A stretch of DNA of 64,000 bases from Allopusillimonas ginsengisoli (GTDB lineage Bacteria; Pseudomonadota; Gammaproteobacteria; Burkholderiales; Burkholderiaceae_B). The DNA is taken from contig NZ_SDQE01000007.1 of the NCBI RefSeq assembly GCF_004153455.1, positions 62,001 to 126,000 on the forward strand, given 5' to 3'. The position numbers were made by a program, and so were the translations under genes. Shown here piece by piece: positions 39,538 to 48,672 of the stretch; position 1 is the stretch's first letter; each line of letters starts with the position of its first letter. The notes beneath the pieces were generated by a model. It was not told the DNA's origin. It was given only the letters and a program-made list of their open reading frames with translations, and did no database searches.

Positions 39538-39642
39538 ATATTCTTACTCATTTCAATATGTTTCATTTGCCCGGCGGCATGTCATTTGCTGTTGTAAGAC
39601 AGCGCCCTTGTGGGGGTTGCATTTTTACGAACAGGAGGTTTT

Positions 39643-39969
39643 ATGTCCCAGCAACGAATTGCCCAAGCCCTGGCGATTACAGTCATGACACTCGCGCTCG
39701 GCGCTTGCGCGCATCACGACACCGACTCGCAACGCAGCGCGGCGGAGTACTCGGATGACACGAGCATAAACACCAATGTGCAGGCGGCAGTGCTCGGAGT
39801 TCCCGGTGTGCATGCCAATGACATACAAGTGAGCACGTATGAAGGTGTGGTGAAGTTGCGCGGCATGGTAGATAACCAGAAAGCCGCGCAAAACGCCATC
39901 CAGGCGGCCAGGCAGGTGGAAGGCGTCAAGACAGTGGATTACGACATGAGCGTAAAGTCCAGCTACTGA
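39643..39969 (+). CDS. BON-domain lipoprotein
   Basis: A 108-aa lipoprotein with signal sequence and lipobox LALGACAHHD (Cys near residue 23). A single BON domain spans about 45-105 (INTNVQAAVLGVPGVHANDI, VVKLRGMVDN). BON domains bind phospholipid surfaces; relatives include OsmY and DolP, which act in envelope integrity. Start fixed by AGGAGG seven bases upstream. It is divergent from the efflux operon and converges on a glycine-zipper protein. Confidence 0.87.
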   Translation: MSQQRIAQALAITVMTLALGACAHHDTDSQRSAAEYSDDTSINTNVQAAVLGVPGVHANDIQVSTYEGVVKLRGMVDNQKAAQNAIQAARQVEGVKTVDYDMSVKSSY

Positions 39970-40006
39970 TCTAAGCGTGCGGTAAAAGCGGCAACTGGTT
40001 CCTGGA

Positions 40007-40585
40007 CTAGAGATCCCTCTCCAGCTCAGGGCTGGTGAGGGGGTCGAAATCTTCCCACTTGCCATCACGCCAGTTGCCTTTTGCACGCTCCACTTCTGCG
40101 CCGCCGGCATCACGCAGTATTCCCCCAACCCGCTTTTCGTCCGCGGGTTCAGTATGAACGGCCAGCACCACCCCGGAGCTGCGCCCCTCGTGTGCTTGGG
40201 TTTCCTTGCGCTGCGCGTGGGTTTGTTCAGGCCTGGATCGGCCCAGTCCCCGCATGGCGCCTACCAGCGATCCCACATAGGCCCCCACGCCCGCGCCACC
40301 GGCGATGGCAGCGGTGTCCGCACCAAATACAGACACAACGATCCCACCGATAATGGCGCCGATCCCGCCAAGCACTGCCGCGCCTGCAACAGCGCCGGAC
40401 GGCGCGCCGATGGAGTTCGGGTCGGCGGCATGATCTCCGCCCAGGGGATAGCGGTCATGGCTTCCTGCGGGATTAACATAAAAAGTATGCAGCCGGTCTG
40501 GTGTAATGCCCGCTTCCATCAGGCGGGAGGCGGCAACCTGCGCTGCGTCAAACGTTTCGAAACGGGCAGCGACGATCAGGGACAT
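40007..40585 (-). CDS. Glycine-zipper-containing stress-type protein
   Basis: The 192-aa product starts MSLIVAARFETFDAAQVAA after an AAGGAG. The N-terminal 45 residues look like a ferredoxin-fold segment. A Gly/Ala-rich stretch at about residues 60-115 (AGAAVLGGIGAIIGGIVVSV) suits a pair of membrane-inserting glycine-zipper helices. The C-terminal third repeats a compact fold ending in acidic residues (VVLAVHTEPADEKRVGGIL). Similar proteins are annotated as hypothetical or general-stress proteins; no activity is known. It converges with the BON lipoprotein, 37 nt apart. Confidence 0.7.
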   Translation of the reverse strand: MSLIVAARFETFDAAQVAASRLMEAGITPDRLHTFYVNPAGSHDRYPLGGDHAADPNSIGAPSGAVAGAAVLGGIGAIIGGIVVSVFGADTAAIAGGAGVGAYVGSLVGAMRGLGRSRPEQTHAQRKETQAHEGRSSGVVLAVHTEPADEKRVGGILRDAGGAEVERAKGNWRDGKWEDFDPLTSPELERDL

Positions 40586-40657
40586 GTTGCTCTCCTTGTG
40601 GTGATGATAGTTGGAGCGCAGCAATTCGTATGCCCATGACGACCACTCTTTAAGTGC

Positions 40658-42913
40658 TCAACCCCCAGGCATATCGGTTCCGGGATTTTTCTGCTGACTT
40701 CCGGTTTGCTCTTTCATACGTGCTTCCATCAGCAGATACCAGAGGCCGGCGACAAAAAGCGGCGACAGATAATACACTGCGCGGTAGACCAGTGTGGCCG
40801 CCAGCACGGTACTGTGCGTCACATCATCGTTCGCCGACAGTACCGCCACCGCCATCGCTTCAAGCACGCCCAGGCCCGCAGGCACGCGGGCGATGAGGCC
40901 AGCAATGGCACTGAGCAGCACAACGCCAAGCACCAGCAGATAGCCCGGACCATCGGGGAGCAACACATACAGCACGGCTCCCATCAGGCTCCAGTTGAGC
41001 GTGGAAAGTCCGAGCTGGACGAGCGCAATTTTGCCGGATGGCAACTCAATATGATGGCCACGTAGTGTCCAGGACCGCTTGCGTGAACAAAAACAAGCGC
41101 CTGCGTAGCACAACGACAACAGCATCATGACCGCGCCCAGCCCCCTGAGCGCGCCTGTTCCGAAGCCCCAGTCCGTCGGCAGGCTTACACCGCCCGCAGC
41201 GAAAATGGCGCCTGCAAGCAGGCCATAGCCGGCCCAGTTGGTCACCACGCCAACGCCGAATATACGCGTGGCCTTACCAGGACTGAGCCCGCTTTTGGTG
41301 TACAGGCGCAAACGCAGACCCAGCCCGCCTACAGATGAGCCTAAAGTCATGATGAAGGCATAAGTCGTGATCCCAATCACAAACGTCCTGAGCCTTGTCA
41401 GGGTGTGGCCGGTGTACCATTTTCCCACGAGATCAAAACAGGCGTAGGTCAAATAACTGGCCAGCGTGAGGGCGAATGCAAACAATAGCGCTCGGGAGGG
41501 CGTATCGCCTATGGCCTGCAGTACCTCGTCCCACTTGACGCGGGTGGCCGCAAGCCCCAGAAGCACGACGATCAGCGCGATGAATCCGCCAGCCAGGATC
41601 CTGCGCAGCATCGGCCAACGCGCCCTGGCCCATTGAAGGACAGCGTGATGGCCGCGCTTGTCGTGGGTGTCCGCCGCATCGTCCGGGTCTGTCGCCGGCG
41701 AGGTGGCTTTGGCGTGTTCGGGGGGCATGGACAGCAATCTGGTCTTGCGGGCAGGGAGCCAACTGGCCCATGAAGGAAAGCGTCGCAGGAAATGGAACAC
41801 GAACACGCCCAGGACGACACGCTGAATCTTCCGCCGAGGCTGCGTGTCGCTGAGCATCTGCTTGCAGTGCTCGTCGATCAGCTTGTCGAGCCGGGACTGC
41901 AAATGCCTGCTGAAGTCGCGATCCAGAATCATCACGTTGGCTTCCAGATTGAGCGCAAGGCTGAGTGGATCCAGATTGCTGGAGCCTACCGTGGACCATG
42001 CATCATCGACCACAGCCACCTTGCCGTGCAGCGGGCGCTCGCAATACTCGTAGATTTCCACGCCCGCAGACAACAGATAGTCGTAGAGCATGGTCGCCAC
42101 AAAGCGGGCTGCAGGCATGTCGGGCTCCCCCTGCAGGATAAGCCGAACTTTTACACCGCGCTGCGCCGCACCGCGCAAGTCTCTGAGCAGACGGTAGCCA
42201 GGGAAAAAATAAGCGTTTGCAATCGTGACATAGTCCTTGGCTGCCCGTATACCCATGCGATAGTGCAGCTCTATGTCATTGTTGTGTTCATCATTGTCGC
42301 GCACGACCAGCGCTGCGGAACAGCCCTCCGACGCAGGCGCGGCGGACGTAGCGCGTCGTTCGGGCTGGCGACGCCGCCTGCGCCAGGATCTGCGCTCCGG
42401 CTTGACCGGCGCCAGTACCTGAGCTTCGAAATGCGCGATCTCCTTGACCAAGGGCCCTTTGATGGAGATTGCATAATCCTGTTTGGCTGTGGGACCGAAA
42501 TCCGCGAGATGGTCCGCGCCAAAATTGATCCCTCCCACAAATGCAATGGCATCGTCGACAACAACGATTTTCCTGTGGAGTCGGCGAAACAGGTTGGTTC
42601 GCATCCCAAGCAGACGCGGCTGTGGATCAAACACGTGGAAGCGAACGCCGGCCGAGGTCATTGCCTCGATAAAGTCCGGCGGCAAATCGGCAGTGCCATA
42701 GCCATCGACGGCGATATCCACTTGCACGCCCCGCTGCGCCGCCCCGATGACCACCTGTTGCAGCGCCTGACCAACCTTATCGTCGAAGATAATGAAGGTT
42801 TCAATGATGACGCTGTGCGTCGCCTCGTTGATGGCCTCGTTGACAGCCGGAAAAAAATCCTCTCCATTTTCGAGCAATTCAATGGTGTTCCCTGAGGTCC
42901 AGTGCGCTTTCAT
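40658..42913 (-). CDS. Fused cardiolipin synthase (ClsB type) and YbhN/MprF-type membrane domain
   Basis: One 751-aa frame covers two E. coli genes. Residues 1-365 are a phospholipase-D-superfamily cardiolipin synthase with two HxKx4D motifs: H113-K115-D120 (HRKIVVVDD) and H296-K298-D303 (HGKVAVVDD). Between them is an arginine-rich insert at about 174-188. A basic, Pro-rich linker (about 365-430) leads to a UPF0104 membrane domain of roughly eight helices (about 437-735), the family shared by YbhN and the flippase half of MprF. The start ATG at 42913 overlaps the ybhP-type stop (ATGA). E. coli has ybhP-clsB-ybhN as separate adjacent genes, which supports the reading. The ClsB half should form cardiolipin from phospholipid substrates; a lipid-flipping role for the membrane half is inference. 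Confidence 0.88.
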   Translation of the reverse strand: MKAHWTSGNTIELLENGEDFFPAVNEAINEATHSVIIETFIIFDDKVGQALQQVVIGAAQRGVQVDIAVDGYGTADLPPDFIEAMTSAGVRFHVFDPQPRLLGMRTNLFRRLHRKIVVVDDAIAFVGGINFGADHLADFGPTAKQDYAISIKGPLVKEIAHFEAQVLAPVKPERRSWRRRRRQPERRATSAAPASEGCSAALVVRDNDEHNNDIELHYRMGIRAAKDYVTIANAYFFPGYRLLRDLRGAAQRGVKVRLILQGEPDMPAARFVATMLYDYLLSAGVEIYEYCERPLHGKVAVVDDAWSTVGSSNLDPLSLALNLEANVMILDRDFSRHLQSRLDKLIDEHCKQMLSDTQPRRKIQRVVLGVFVFHFLRRFPSWASWLPARKTRLLSMPPEHAKATSPATDPDDAADTHDKRGHHAVLQWARARWPMLRRILAGGFIALIVVLLGLAATRVKWDEVLQAIGDTPSRALLFAFALTLASYLTYACFDLVGKWYTGHTLTRLRTFVIGITTYAFIMTLGSSVGGLGLRLRLYTKSGLSPGKATRIFGVGVVTNWAGYGLLAGAIFAAGGVSLPTDWGFGTGALRGLGAVMMLLSLCYAGACFCSRKRSWTLRGHHIELPSGKIALVQLGLSTLNWSLMGAVLYVLLPDGPGYLLVLGVVLLSAIAGLIARVPAGLGVLEAMAVAVLSANDDVTHSTVLAATLVYRAVYYLSPLFVAGLWYLLMEARMKEQTGSQQKNPGTDMPGG

Positions 42914-43674
42914 ATCGCAAGCTCCACCGCCAGCGGAGCATGATCCGACAGCTGTGACCATGGACGCCGGGCCAGCGACATGGCTTCAAAACGGGAAATA
43001 TTGCGCACGTAGATCCGATCCAGTCGCAGCAGTGGCAGGCGGGCGGGAAAGGTTCGGGCCACTTTGCCTTTTTTTTCGCGAAAAACCTCATACATCCCAC
43101 AGGTACGCACCAGCATACGCTGGCCGATCTGCCGCCAGTCATTGAAGTCACCTGCTATAACCAGCGGCACGTCCGGCGGAATATCTTCGTTGACGTACCG
43201 GCACAGATCGCTCAGCTGAAAATGCCGATGCCGCTCTCGCAGGCCCATGTGCACGCATATGAGATGGATCTGCCCGTCGTAGCCGGGAGGCTGCAGCACG
43301 CAATGAAGCATGCCGCGCTTTTCCTGCTTGTCTACCGAAATATCGATATTCTCATAACTTGTTATGGGAAACTTTGACAGGATCGCGTTGCCATGATGCC
43401 CATGCGGATAAACAGCGTTGCGTCCATAGGCGAACTGGGGCCAGATCGTATCCGCAAGAAACTCATATTGGCTGGTTGCCGGCCACCGAGCCAGTTTCTC
43501 GGCATGATGATGGTGCGCACCGAGCACTTCCTGCAAAAACACAATATCGGCACGCGTTGCACGAATCGCATCTCGCAACTCGTGCAGGATAAAACGGCGA
43601 TTGAAAACCGTGAACCCTTTGTGCGTATTGACAGTAAGTATTCTGAGCGTGAGCGGTTTGTCCTCTTTCGTCAT
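42910..43674 (-). CDS. Endonuclease/exonuclease/phosphatase family protein (YbhP-like)
   Basis: The 254-aa protein has the EEP fold: TVNTHKGF at the start, catalytic Glu in VFLQEVLGAHHHH, HLICVHMGLRERHRHFQL, the Asn/Asp pair VIAGDFNDW and the terminal LSDHAPLAVEL. EEP members include nucleases, sphingomyelinases and inositol phosphatases; the substrate of YbhP is not established. It overlaps the cardiolipin synthase gene by ATGA, as in the E. coli ybhP-clsB-ybhN cluster, so a lipid-related phosphodiesterase role is plausible but unproven. Confidence 0.85.
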   Translation of the reverse strand: MTKEDKPLTLRILTVNTHKGFTVFNRRFILHELRDAIRATRADIVFLQEVLGAHHHHAEKLARWPATSQYEFLADTIWPQFAYGRNAVYPHGHHGNAILSKFPITSYENIDISVDKQEKRGMLHCVLQPPGYDGQIHLICVHMGLRERHRHFQLSDLCRYVNEDIPPDVPLVIAGDFNDWRQIGQRMLVRTCGMYEVFREKKGKVARTFPARLPLLRLDRIYVRNISRFEAMSLARRPWSQLSDHAPLAVELAI

Positions 43675-43740
43675 GGAGTCAGGCTGGCCTGTTGTTATAG
43701 GCCAACCCGTAGCAAGTAACGTGCCTGAGGCTAACGGCGG

Positions 43741-44535
43741 TTAACTCAGCAACAAGGCGTCGTCAGCCAGCTTTTCGCCTCTTACGCGCTCGAACATCTG
43801 CAGGAGGTCGGGCACATCCAACCCTTTGCGCTCAGGGCCTGAAACGTCGAGAACAACATTGCCTTGGTGCAGCATGACGGTGCGATCGCCGACATCCAGC
43901 GCCTGCCGCATGCTGTGTGTGACCATCATGGTGGTCAGTTTGCTTTCCGCCACGATGCGGGCAGTGAGATCCAGCACAAACTGGGCGGTACGCGGATCGA
44001 GCGCGGCAGTATGTTCGTCCAGCAACAGAATGCGTGAGGGCCTCAGGGCCGCCATCAACAGGCTGACGGCCTGGCGCTGCCCACCCGACAACAGACCTAT
44101 TCTGTCCGTCAAGCGGTTTTCCAATCCGAGCCCCAAAATCTCCACGCGTTCGCGGAATTCATCCCGCATGGCCGCCTTGACGGCCTTGCCAAAGCCGCGA
44201 CGCTTTCCGCGGCCATACGCCAGGGCGAGATTTTCTTCGATGGTGAGATCTTCGCAGGTGCCGGCCATGGGGTCCTGAAAAACCCGCGCGACGCGCTCGG
44301 CACGTTTCCAGACAGGCTCGGTCGTGACATCCTTGCCGTCAATGGCGATGGAACCGCTGTCTATGGCCAGATCACCGGATACGGCGTTCAGAAACGTGGA
44401 TTTTCCCGCGCCGTTGGATCCGATCACCGTAACGAACTGTCCGGCCGGAATGTCCAGTGACAGGCCACGCAGCGCGCGCGTTTCGATCGGGGTGCCCGCA
44501 TTAAATGTAATCGTGACATCTTTTGCGCTCAGCAT
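43741..44535 (-). CDS. ABC transporter ATP-binding protein (TrpZ-like importer)
   Basis: The 264-aa ATPase has Walker A IGSNGAGKST, signature LLSGGQRQAV, Walker B RILLLDEHTAALD and the switch His in MMVTHSM. Its permease gene ends one base upstream. This family pairs with ABC_sub_bind binding proteins in three-gene systems such as TrpXYZ. The substrate here is not known. Confidence 0.9.
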   Translation of the reverse strand: MLSAKDVTITFNAGTPIETRALRGLSLDIPAGQFVTVIGSNGAGKSTFLNAVSGDLAIDSGSIAIDGKDVTTEPVWKRAERVARVFQDPMAGTCEDLTIEENLALAYGRGKRRGFGKAVKAAMRDEFRERVEILGLGLENRLTDRIGLLSGGQRQAVSLLMAALRPSRILLLDEHTAALDPRTAQFVLDLTARIVAESKLTTMMVTHSMRQALDVGDRTVMLHQGNVVLDVSGPERKGLDVPDLLQMFERVRGEKLADDALLLS

Positions 44536-44536
44536 A

Positions 44537-45427
44537 TTAGCGCCCTCCCTTGCCGCGCAAGCGCTGCTTGACCAGCGGAATGACCAATGCGACCGTCACA
44601 AGCACGGCCGTGACCAGATTCAAATCCTGCGCCTTGAGGCCGATGAAATCGGCGTTAAGGGCAAGAGCAATGAAGAAACGGTAAAGCACCGCGCCCACGA
44701 TGACGGCGAGCGTGGCAATCAGCAAGCGCCGGGACGGCATGATGCTTTCGCCCACAATCACAGCGGCCAGGCCGATCACGATGGTTCCAATCCCCATCGA
44801 AATATCCGCACCACCCTGAGACTGGGCGAATAGCGCCCCGGCCAGGGCACACAAGGCGTTGGATATCCCCATGCCGGCAAGAATGCGATTACCGGTTGCC
44901 ACTCCTTGCGAACGCGCCATGCGCGGATTTGAGCCGGTGGCACGCATGGCCAGGCCCGTTTCGGTTGAAAAATACCAATCCAGCGCAAGCTTGACGATGA
45001 CCACCAGCAGCAGCAACATCAACGGCCTTGCGATATAGTCGCTCAACCCTTCTGGCTGCAATATGCTGAAGACCGTTGGCTCGGTGATCAACGGCACATT
45101 AGGCCGCCCCATCACACGCAGATTGATCGAATACAACGCAATCATCATCAGAATGCTGGCGAGCAAATCCATGATTTTCAACCGGACGTGCAGCCAACCT
45201 GTCATCATGCCGGCCACGGCTCCCGCCAGCGTCGCGATAAGCGTCGCCGTGAAAGGATCCATTCCGGCGCTGATAAGTGTTGCCGCAGTGGCTCCGCCCA
45301 GCGGGAAGCTGCCATCGACGGTAAGGTCAGGAAACCGCAGAATTCGAAACGAAATCAGAACCCCCAGCGCAACCAGTCCGAAAATCAGCCCAATTTCCAG
45401 TGCGCCCCATAACGAATAAATAGACAT
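44537..45427 (-). CDS. ABC transporter permease (TrpY-like)
   Basis: The 296-aa membrane protein starts MSIYSLWGALEIGLIFGLVA and has about nine hydrophobic helices, with FRILRFPDLTVDGSFPLGGA typical of the BPD_transp_2-type permeases of this system. It lies between binding protein and ATPase genes. A terminator-like hairpin in the 153-nt gap upstream probably lets binding protein be made in excess of permease. Confidence 0.9.
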   Translation of the reverse strand: MSIYSLWGALEIGLIFGLVALGVLISFRILRFPDLTVDGSFPLGGATAATLISAGMDPFTATLIATLAGAVAGMMTGWLHVRLKIMDLLASILMMIALYSINLRVMGRPNVPLITEPTVFSILQPEGLSDYIARPLMLLLLVVIVKLALDWYFSTETGLAMRATGSNPRMARSQGVATGNRILAGMGISNALCALAGALFAQSQGGADISMGIGTIVIGLAAVIVGESIMPSRRLLIATLAVIVGAVLYRFFIALALNADFIGLKAQDLNLVTAVLVTVALVIPLVKQRLRGKGGR

Positions 45428-45445
45428 TGTCCGGCTCGTTGAGTT

Positions 45446-45487
45446 GAAAAAGAAACAGGCGGGCTGTTGAAGACAACCCACCTGTTT
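45446..45487 (-). terminator. Intercistronic terminator-like hairpin in the ABC operon
   Basis: On the minus strand 45453-45467 pairs with 45473-45487 with two mismatches, followed by CTTTTTC. It lies between the binding-protein stop and the permease start and fits partial termination within the operon. Confidence 0.6.
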
Positions 45488-45580
45488 TGCCTAGCGAGAA
45501 ATTTTAATCAAAAAACGAAACAGCCCCGCCTGCTCTGCCAGAAAAAGATCGAGGCGTCAGCCGATGGTCTATCCACGCCA

Positions 45581-46549
45581 CTATTCGATGACTTGCGTGG
45601 CCGACTTGATGAACTCATCCGACAGCGTGACGCCCTGCTTCTTGGCGGCGGCCAGATTGACGTACAGTTCGAGTTTGTCGCTGGTTTCGGAGGCAATGTC
45701 ACCTGGCTTCTCGCCTTTGAGAATGCGTACGACTATTTTGCCTGTCTGCAAACCAAGGTCATGATAATTGACACCGAGCGCCGCAATGGCCCCGCGCTTG
45801 ACACTGTCGGTATCGGAGGCGATCAATGGGATTTTGGCATCGTTGCCCACCTTGACCAGGGATTCATAGGCCGACACCACATTGTTGTCCGTATTGGTAT
45901 AGATGACATCCACCTTGCCCACCAGGCTACGGGCCGCCGCGCCCACATCAACCGTGCGGGCCGCAGTGGCCTCGACCAGGGACATGTCAGCCTTGGGGAG
46001 CAATTCGCGCAACTGCTTGACGACCACCGCCGAGTTGGCTTCACCCGGGTTGTAGACGATACCAACACGTTTGGCCTGCGGCGAAACCTGTTTGATCAAG
46101 TCGATTTGTTTTTCCAGCGCCAGACTGTCCGACACACCCGTAACGTTTGTCCCGGACGCATTCATGGAAGGAACCAATTGTGCTGCCACAGGATCCGTGA
46201 CGCCGGAATACACAACAGGGATGGTTTTGGTTGCCGACACAACAGCTTGTGCCGACGGCGTGGCGATGGCGACGATCACATCAGGATTGTCGCCAACAAA
46301 TTTGCGGGCAATTTGCGCGGCAATCGCGGTATTGCCCTGGGCCGTCTGGAATTGCCATTTGAAATCGCCTTGCTTGGCATAACCGGCTTCATCCAGGACT
46401 TCTTTGACGCCATCCTTGATCGCATCCAGTGCGGGATGTTCGACGATAGAGGTCACCGCGACCGACTGCGCAAAAACCGGCGCCTGCGCGAGCGCCGCCA
46501 CCACGGCCGCAGCGCCTGCCAGCAGGCTGGCAGATTTGCTGAACTTCAT
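45581..46549 (-). CDS. ABC transporter substrate-binding protein (TrpX family)
   Basis: Periplasmic binding protein of 322 aa. Residues 1-28 are a signal peptide ending APVFAQ. The body shows ABC_sub_bind family features: VTSIVEHPALDAIKDGVKEV, ARKFVGDNPDVIVAIATPSA, IPVVYSGVTDPVAAQLV and KRVGIVYNPGEANS. Members in Streptococcus bind tryptophan or related aromatic compounds; proteobacterial members are mostly uncharacterised, so the ligand is open. It is the first gene of the operon, with GGAG before the ATG. Confidence 0.9.
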   Translation of the reverse strand: MKFSKSASLLAGAAAVVAALAQAPVFAQSVAVTSIVEHPALDAIKDGVKEVLDEAGYAKQGDFKWQFQTAQGNTAIAAQIARKFVGDNPDVIVAIATPSAQAVVSATKTIPVVYSGVTDPVAAQLVPSMNASGTNVTGVSDSLALEKQIDLIKQVSPQAKRVGIVYNPGEANSAVVVKQLRELLPKADMSLVEATAARTVDVGAAARSLVGKVDVIYTNTDNNVVSAYESLVKVGNDAKIPLIASDTDSVKRGAIAALGVNYHDLGLQTGKIVVRILKGEKPGDIASETSDKLELYVNLAAAKKQGVTLSDEFIKSATQVIE

Positions 46550-46694
46550 CTAGTGCTCCTTGTCCGATATAAAAGCAGCGTAAGTCTGCAAGGTGCGACC
46601 TCGCCAATGGCCGTAAGTCTAACGCGTAAGGGCGGAATTTTCCTCAAGGGATATCCCTGCCAGCGATGCGAACATGGCGTCCCTGCCGGCACGC

Positions 46695-47498
46695 TCATAC
46701 CACCAGGGAACCACCGCCATCGCGCCCCGCAAGCAGCGTCCTGGCCCATCGCCGCGCAGGCAGGCCACCGGCAGCCTCTATCTGCTCTGCACGTTGCAAC
46801 AGGCGGGCGACGGTCACATCCAATACCGGGCCTTTGAATGCAAGCACAATACGATTGCCTTCGTCTATTTCGGGCAACTCAAGCACGCGACCGCGGAATG
46901 CTTCGCGTATGTTGTCGAGGTTGCGCGGAAAACTGTCATGATTGCCGAACAAGTTCACCGTCATGATGCCCACATCTGCGAGCGTTCGGCGACAACCCTC
47001 GTAAAATGCCACGCTGTCACGCACGGGCCCCTGCGCCTGGCCATCGTAAAGATCAACCATTAACGCTATGTAGCGACCGATATTGCGGCTCTCGTGTACC
47101 CACTCGCCCGCATCGCAATGCTCAACGACAGAACGCGCGGTGCCAGGCAGTCGAAAGTACATTTGGCAGGCAGCCGTGACAGCCGGATTCCACTCGGCGG
47201 TGACCACCGATGCGGGCGTGTGCTTGAGCGTATAGCGCAGCAGCGAACCCGCCCCCAGCCCAAGGACGCCTATTTCATCCTTGCGGCTGGGCTCCAGAAA
47301 CAACAACCAAGCCATCATTTGCTGGGTATAGGCCAGGACCAGTTCGGCGGGCGCCGCTATCCGCATGGCGCCCTGAATCCATTGTGAACCGAAATGCAGA
47401 TAACGTACCCCGTACTCTTCGGACAACGTGGGCTCGTCTATGGCGTAAGCTGCATTTGCTGCCTGCCTGCCTGGCTTGCGACGCAAGGCCTCAGACAC
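46695..47498 (-). CDS. Spermidine synthase-like methyltransferase-fold protein
   Basis: A Rossmann-fold protein related to polyamine aminopropyltransferases: EIGVLGLGAGSLLRYTLKH is the nucleotide motif, VVTAEWNPAV the acidic turn, and RYIALMVDLYDGQAQGP the following strand. The N-terminal domain of true spermidine synthases is shortened, so the activity may differ. Start is uncertain: GTG at 47498 (267 aa) or TTG at 47516 (273 aa); either overlaps the thiolase stop, which implies co-translation. No speD gene for the decarboxylated SAM donor is present in the window. Confidence 0.72.
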   Translation of the reverse strand: MSEALRRKPGRQAANAAYAIDEPTLSEEYGVRYLHFGSQWIQGAMRIAAPAELVLAYTQQMMAWLLFLEPSRKDEIGVLGLGAGSLLRYTLKHTPASVVTAEWNPAVTAACQMYFRLPGTARSVVEHCDAGEWVHESRNIGRYIALMVDLYDGQAQGPVRDSVAFYEGCRRTLADVGIMTVNLFGNHDSFPRNLDNIREAFRGRVLELPEIDEGNRIVLAFKGPVLDVTVARLLQRAEQIEAAGGLPARRWARTLLAGRDGGGSLVV

Positions 47499-48672
47499 GT
47501 TCGAAAATCGCCGCAATACCCTGCCCGCCGCCTATGCACATGGTAACCAGCGCATAACGGCCTTGAATGCGCGTAAGCTCATGCAGCGCCTTAACCGTTA
47601 TGATGGCGCCCGTTGCGCCAATCGGATGCCCCAGGCTGATGCCACTGCCATTGGGATTGACCTTGGCCGGATCCAGGCCGAGCTCCTTGCTGACTGCACA
47701 TGCCTGGGCAGCGAATGCCTCGTTGGCTTCGATCACATCCATCTGTCCAATATCCAGCCCTGCTTTCTGGAGCGCAATACGCGTGGCAGGTACCGGGCCT
47801 ATTCCCATATATTGAGGATCGACGCCCGCATGGCCATATGACACGAGACGCGCCATGGGGGCAAGCCCGCGGGCCTTGGCGGCCGCGGCGGTCATCAATA
47901 GCACCGCGCCGGCGCCATCGTTCAGCCCTGAGGCATTACCTGCGGTCACCGTGCCGTTTTCCTTCTGGAAAACGGGCTTGAGCGACTGGAAATTCTCCGC
48001 CGTCGCGCCCAGGCGGACATGTTCGTCTGTGTCGAATACAACCTCTCCCTTGCGCGTTTTACGCACAACGGGAACGATCTGCTCCTTGAAATACCCTTGC
48101 TGAATCGCAGCCTCTGCCCGCTGATGAGACGAGAGTGCTAGCGCATCCTGGTCCTCCCGGCTGATCTCGTATTTTTTTGCCACGTTTTCGGCCGTAATGC
48201 CCATGTGGACTTTTTCGAATGGGTCAGACAGCGCGCCAGTCATCATGTCCAACATTACACTGTCGCCCATGCGCGCTCCCCAGCGCTGGGCCGGAGCGAT
48301 ATAGGGGGCGCGGCTCATGCTTTCGGCGCCGGCGCCGATGGCCACTTCAGCGTCGCCCAGTTTCAAGGCCTGAGCGGCGGAAACAATAGCCTGCAAACCC
48401 GATCCACACAGACGATTGACATTGAATGCGGGCGTAGACTGCGGCATGCCGGCATTGAGCGTTGCCACACGGGATAGATACATGTCGCGAGGCTCGGTAT
48501 TGATCACGTGACCGAACACCACGTGCCCGACATCGTCCGCAGCGACCTTGCTGCGTTCCAGCACCGCTTTCAAGACGGTTGTCCCGAGGTCGCAAGGCGA
48601 CACGTCCTTGAGGCCGCCTCCAAAATCTCCGATAGCGGTACGGCATGCGCCGACAATGACAACTTCTTCCAT
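47491..48672 (-). CDS. bktB: Acetyl-CoA C-acetyltransferase / beta-ketothiolase (BktB-like)
   Basis: Thiolase II that condenses acyl-CoA with acetyl-CoA, or cleaves 3-ketoacyl-CoA. Start at [20 protein letters not shown] gives 393 aa, the family length, with GGGAG upstream; a second ATG lies immediately before. Acyl-accepting Cys is C89 (NRLCGSGLQ), the base is His in [10 protein letters not shown], and the second Cys is C379 (MCIGGGQG). The sequence strongly resembles Ralstonia BktB from memory ([20 protein letters not shown]), a broad-chain thiolase used for polyhydroxyalkanoate precursors. No pha genes are nearby, so its pathway here is open. Confidence 0.88.
   Translation of the reverse strand: MEEVVIVGACRTAIGDFGGGLKDVSPCDLGTTVLKAVLERSKVAADDVGHVVFGHVINTEPRDMYLSRVATLNAGMPQSTPAFNVNRLCGSGLQAIVSAAQALKLGDAEVAIGAGAESMSRAPYIAPAQRWGARMGDSVMLDMMTGALSDPFEKVHMGITAENVAKKYEISREDQDALALSSHQRAEAAIQQGYFKEQIVPVVRKTRKGEVVFDTDEHVRLGATAENFQSLKPVFQKENGTVTAGNASGLNDGAGAVLLMTAAAAKARGLAPMARLVSYGHAGVDPQYMGIGPVPATRIALQKAGLDIGQMDVIEANEAFAAQACAVSKELGLDPAKVNPNGSGISLGHPIGATGAIITVKALHELTRIQGRYALVTMCIGGGQGIAAIFERV

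Noticed and set aside
41792-42895. 367-codon plus-strand frame opposite the cardiolipin synthase half
   Set aside because: The minus strand carries two intact HKD motifs; the opposite frame has no recognisable content.
40658-42913. Two genes joined by a missed stop
   Set aside because: The frame is continuous through the linker with no stop, and I see no internal ribosome site before the membrane half; a sequencing error cannot be fully excluded without reads.
45467-46837. 456-codon plus-strand frame across the TrpX-like gene
   Set aside because: It crosses the gene and the intercistronic terminator in reverse and has Arg/His-rich composition typical of shadows.
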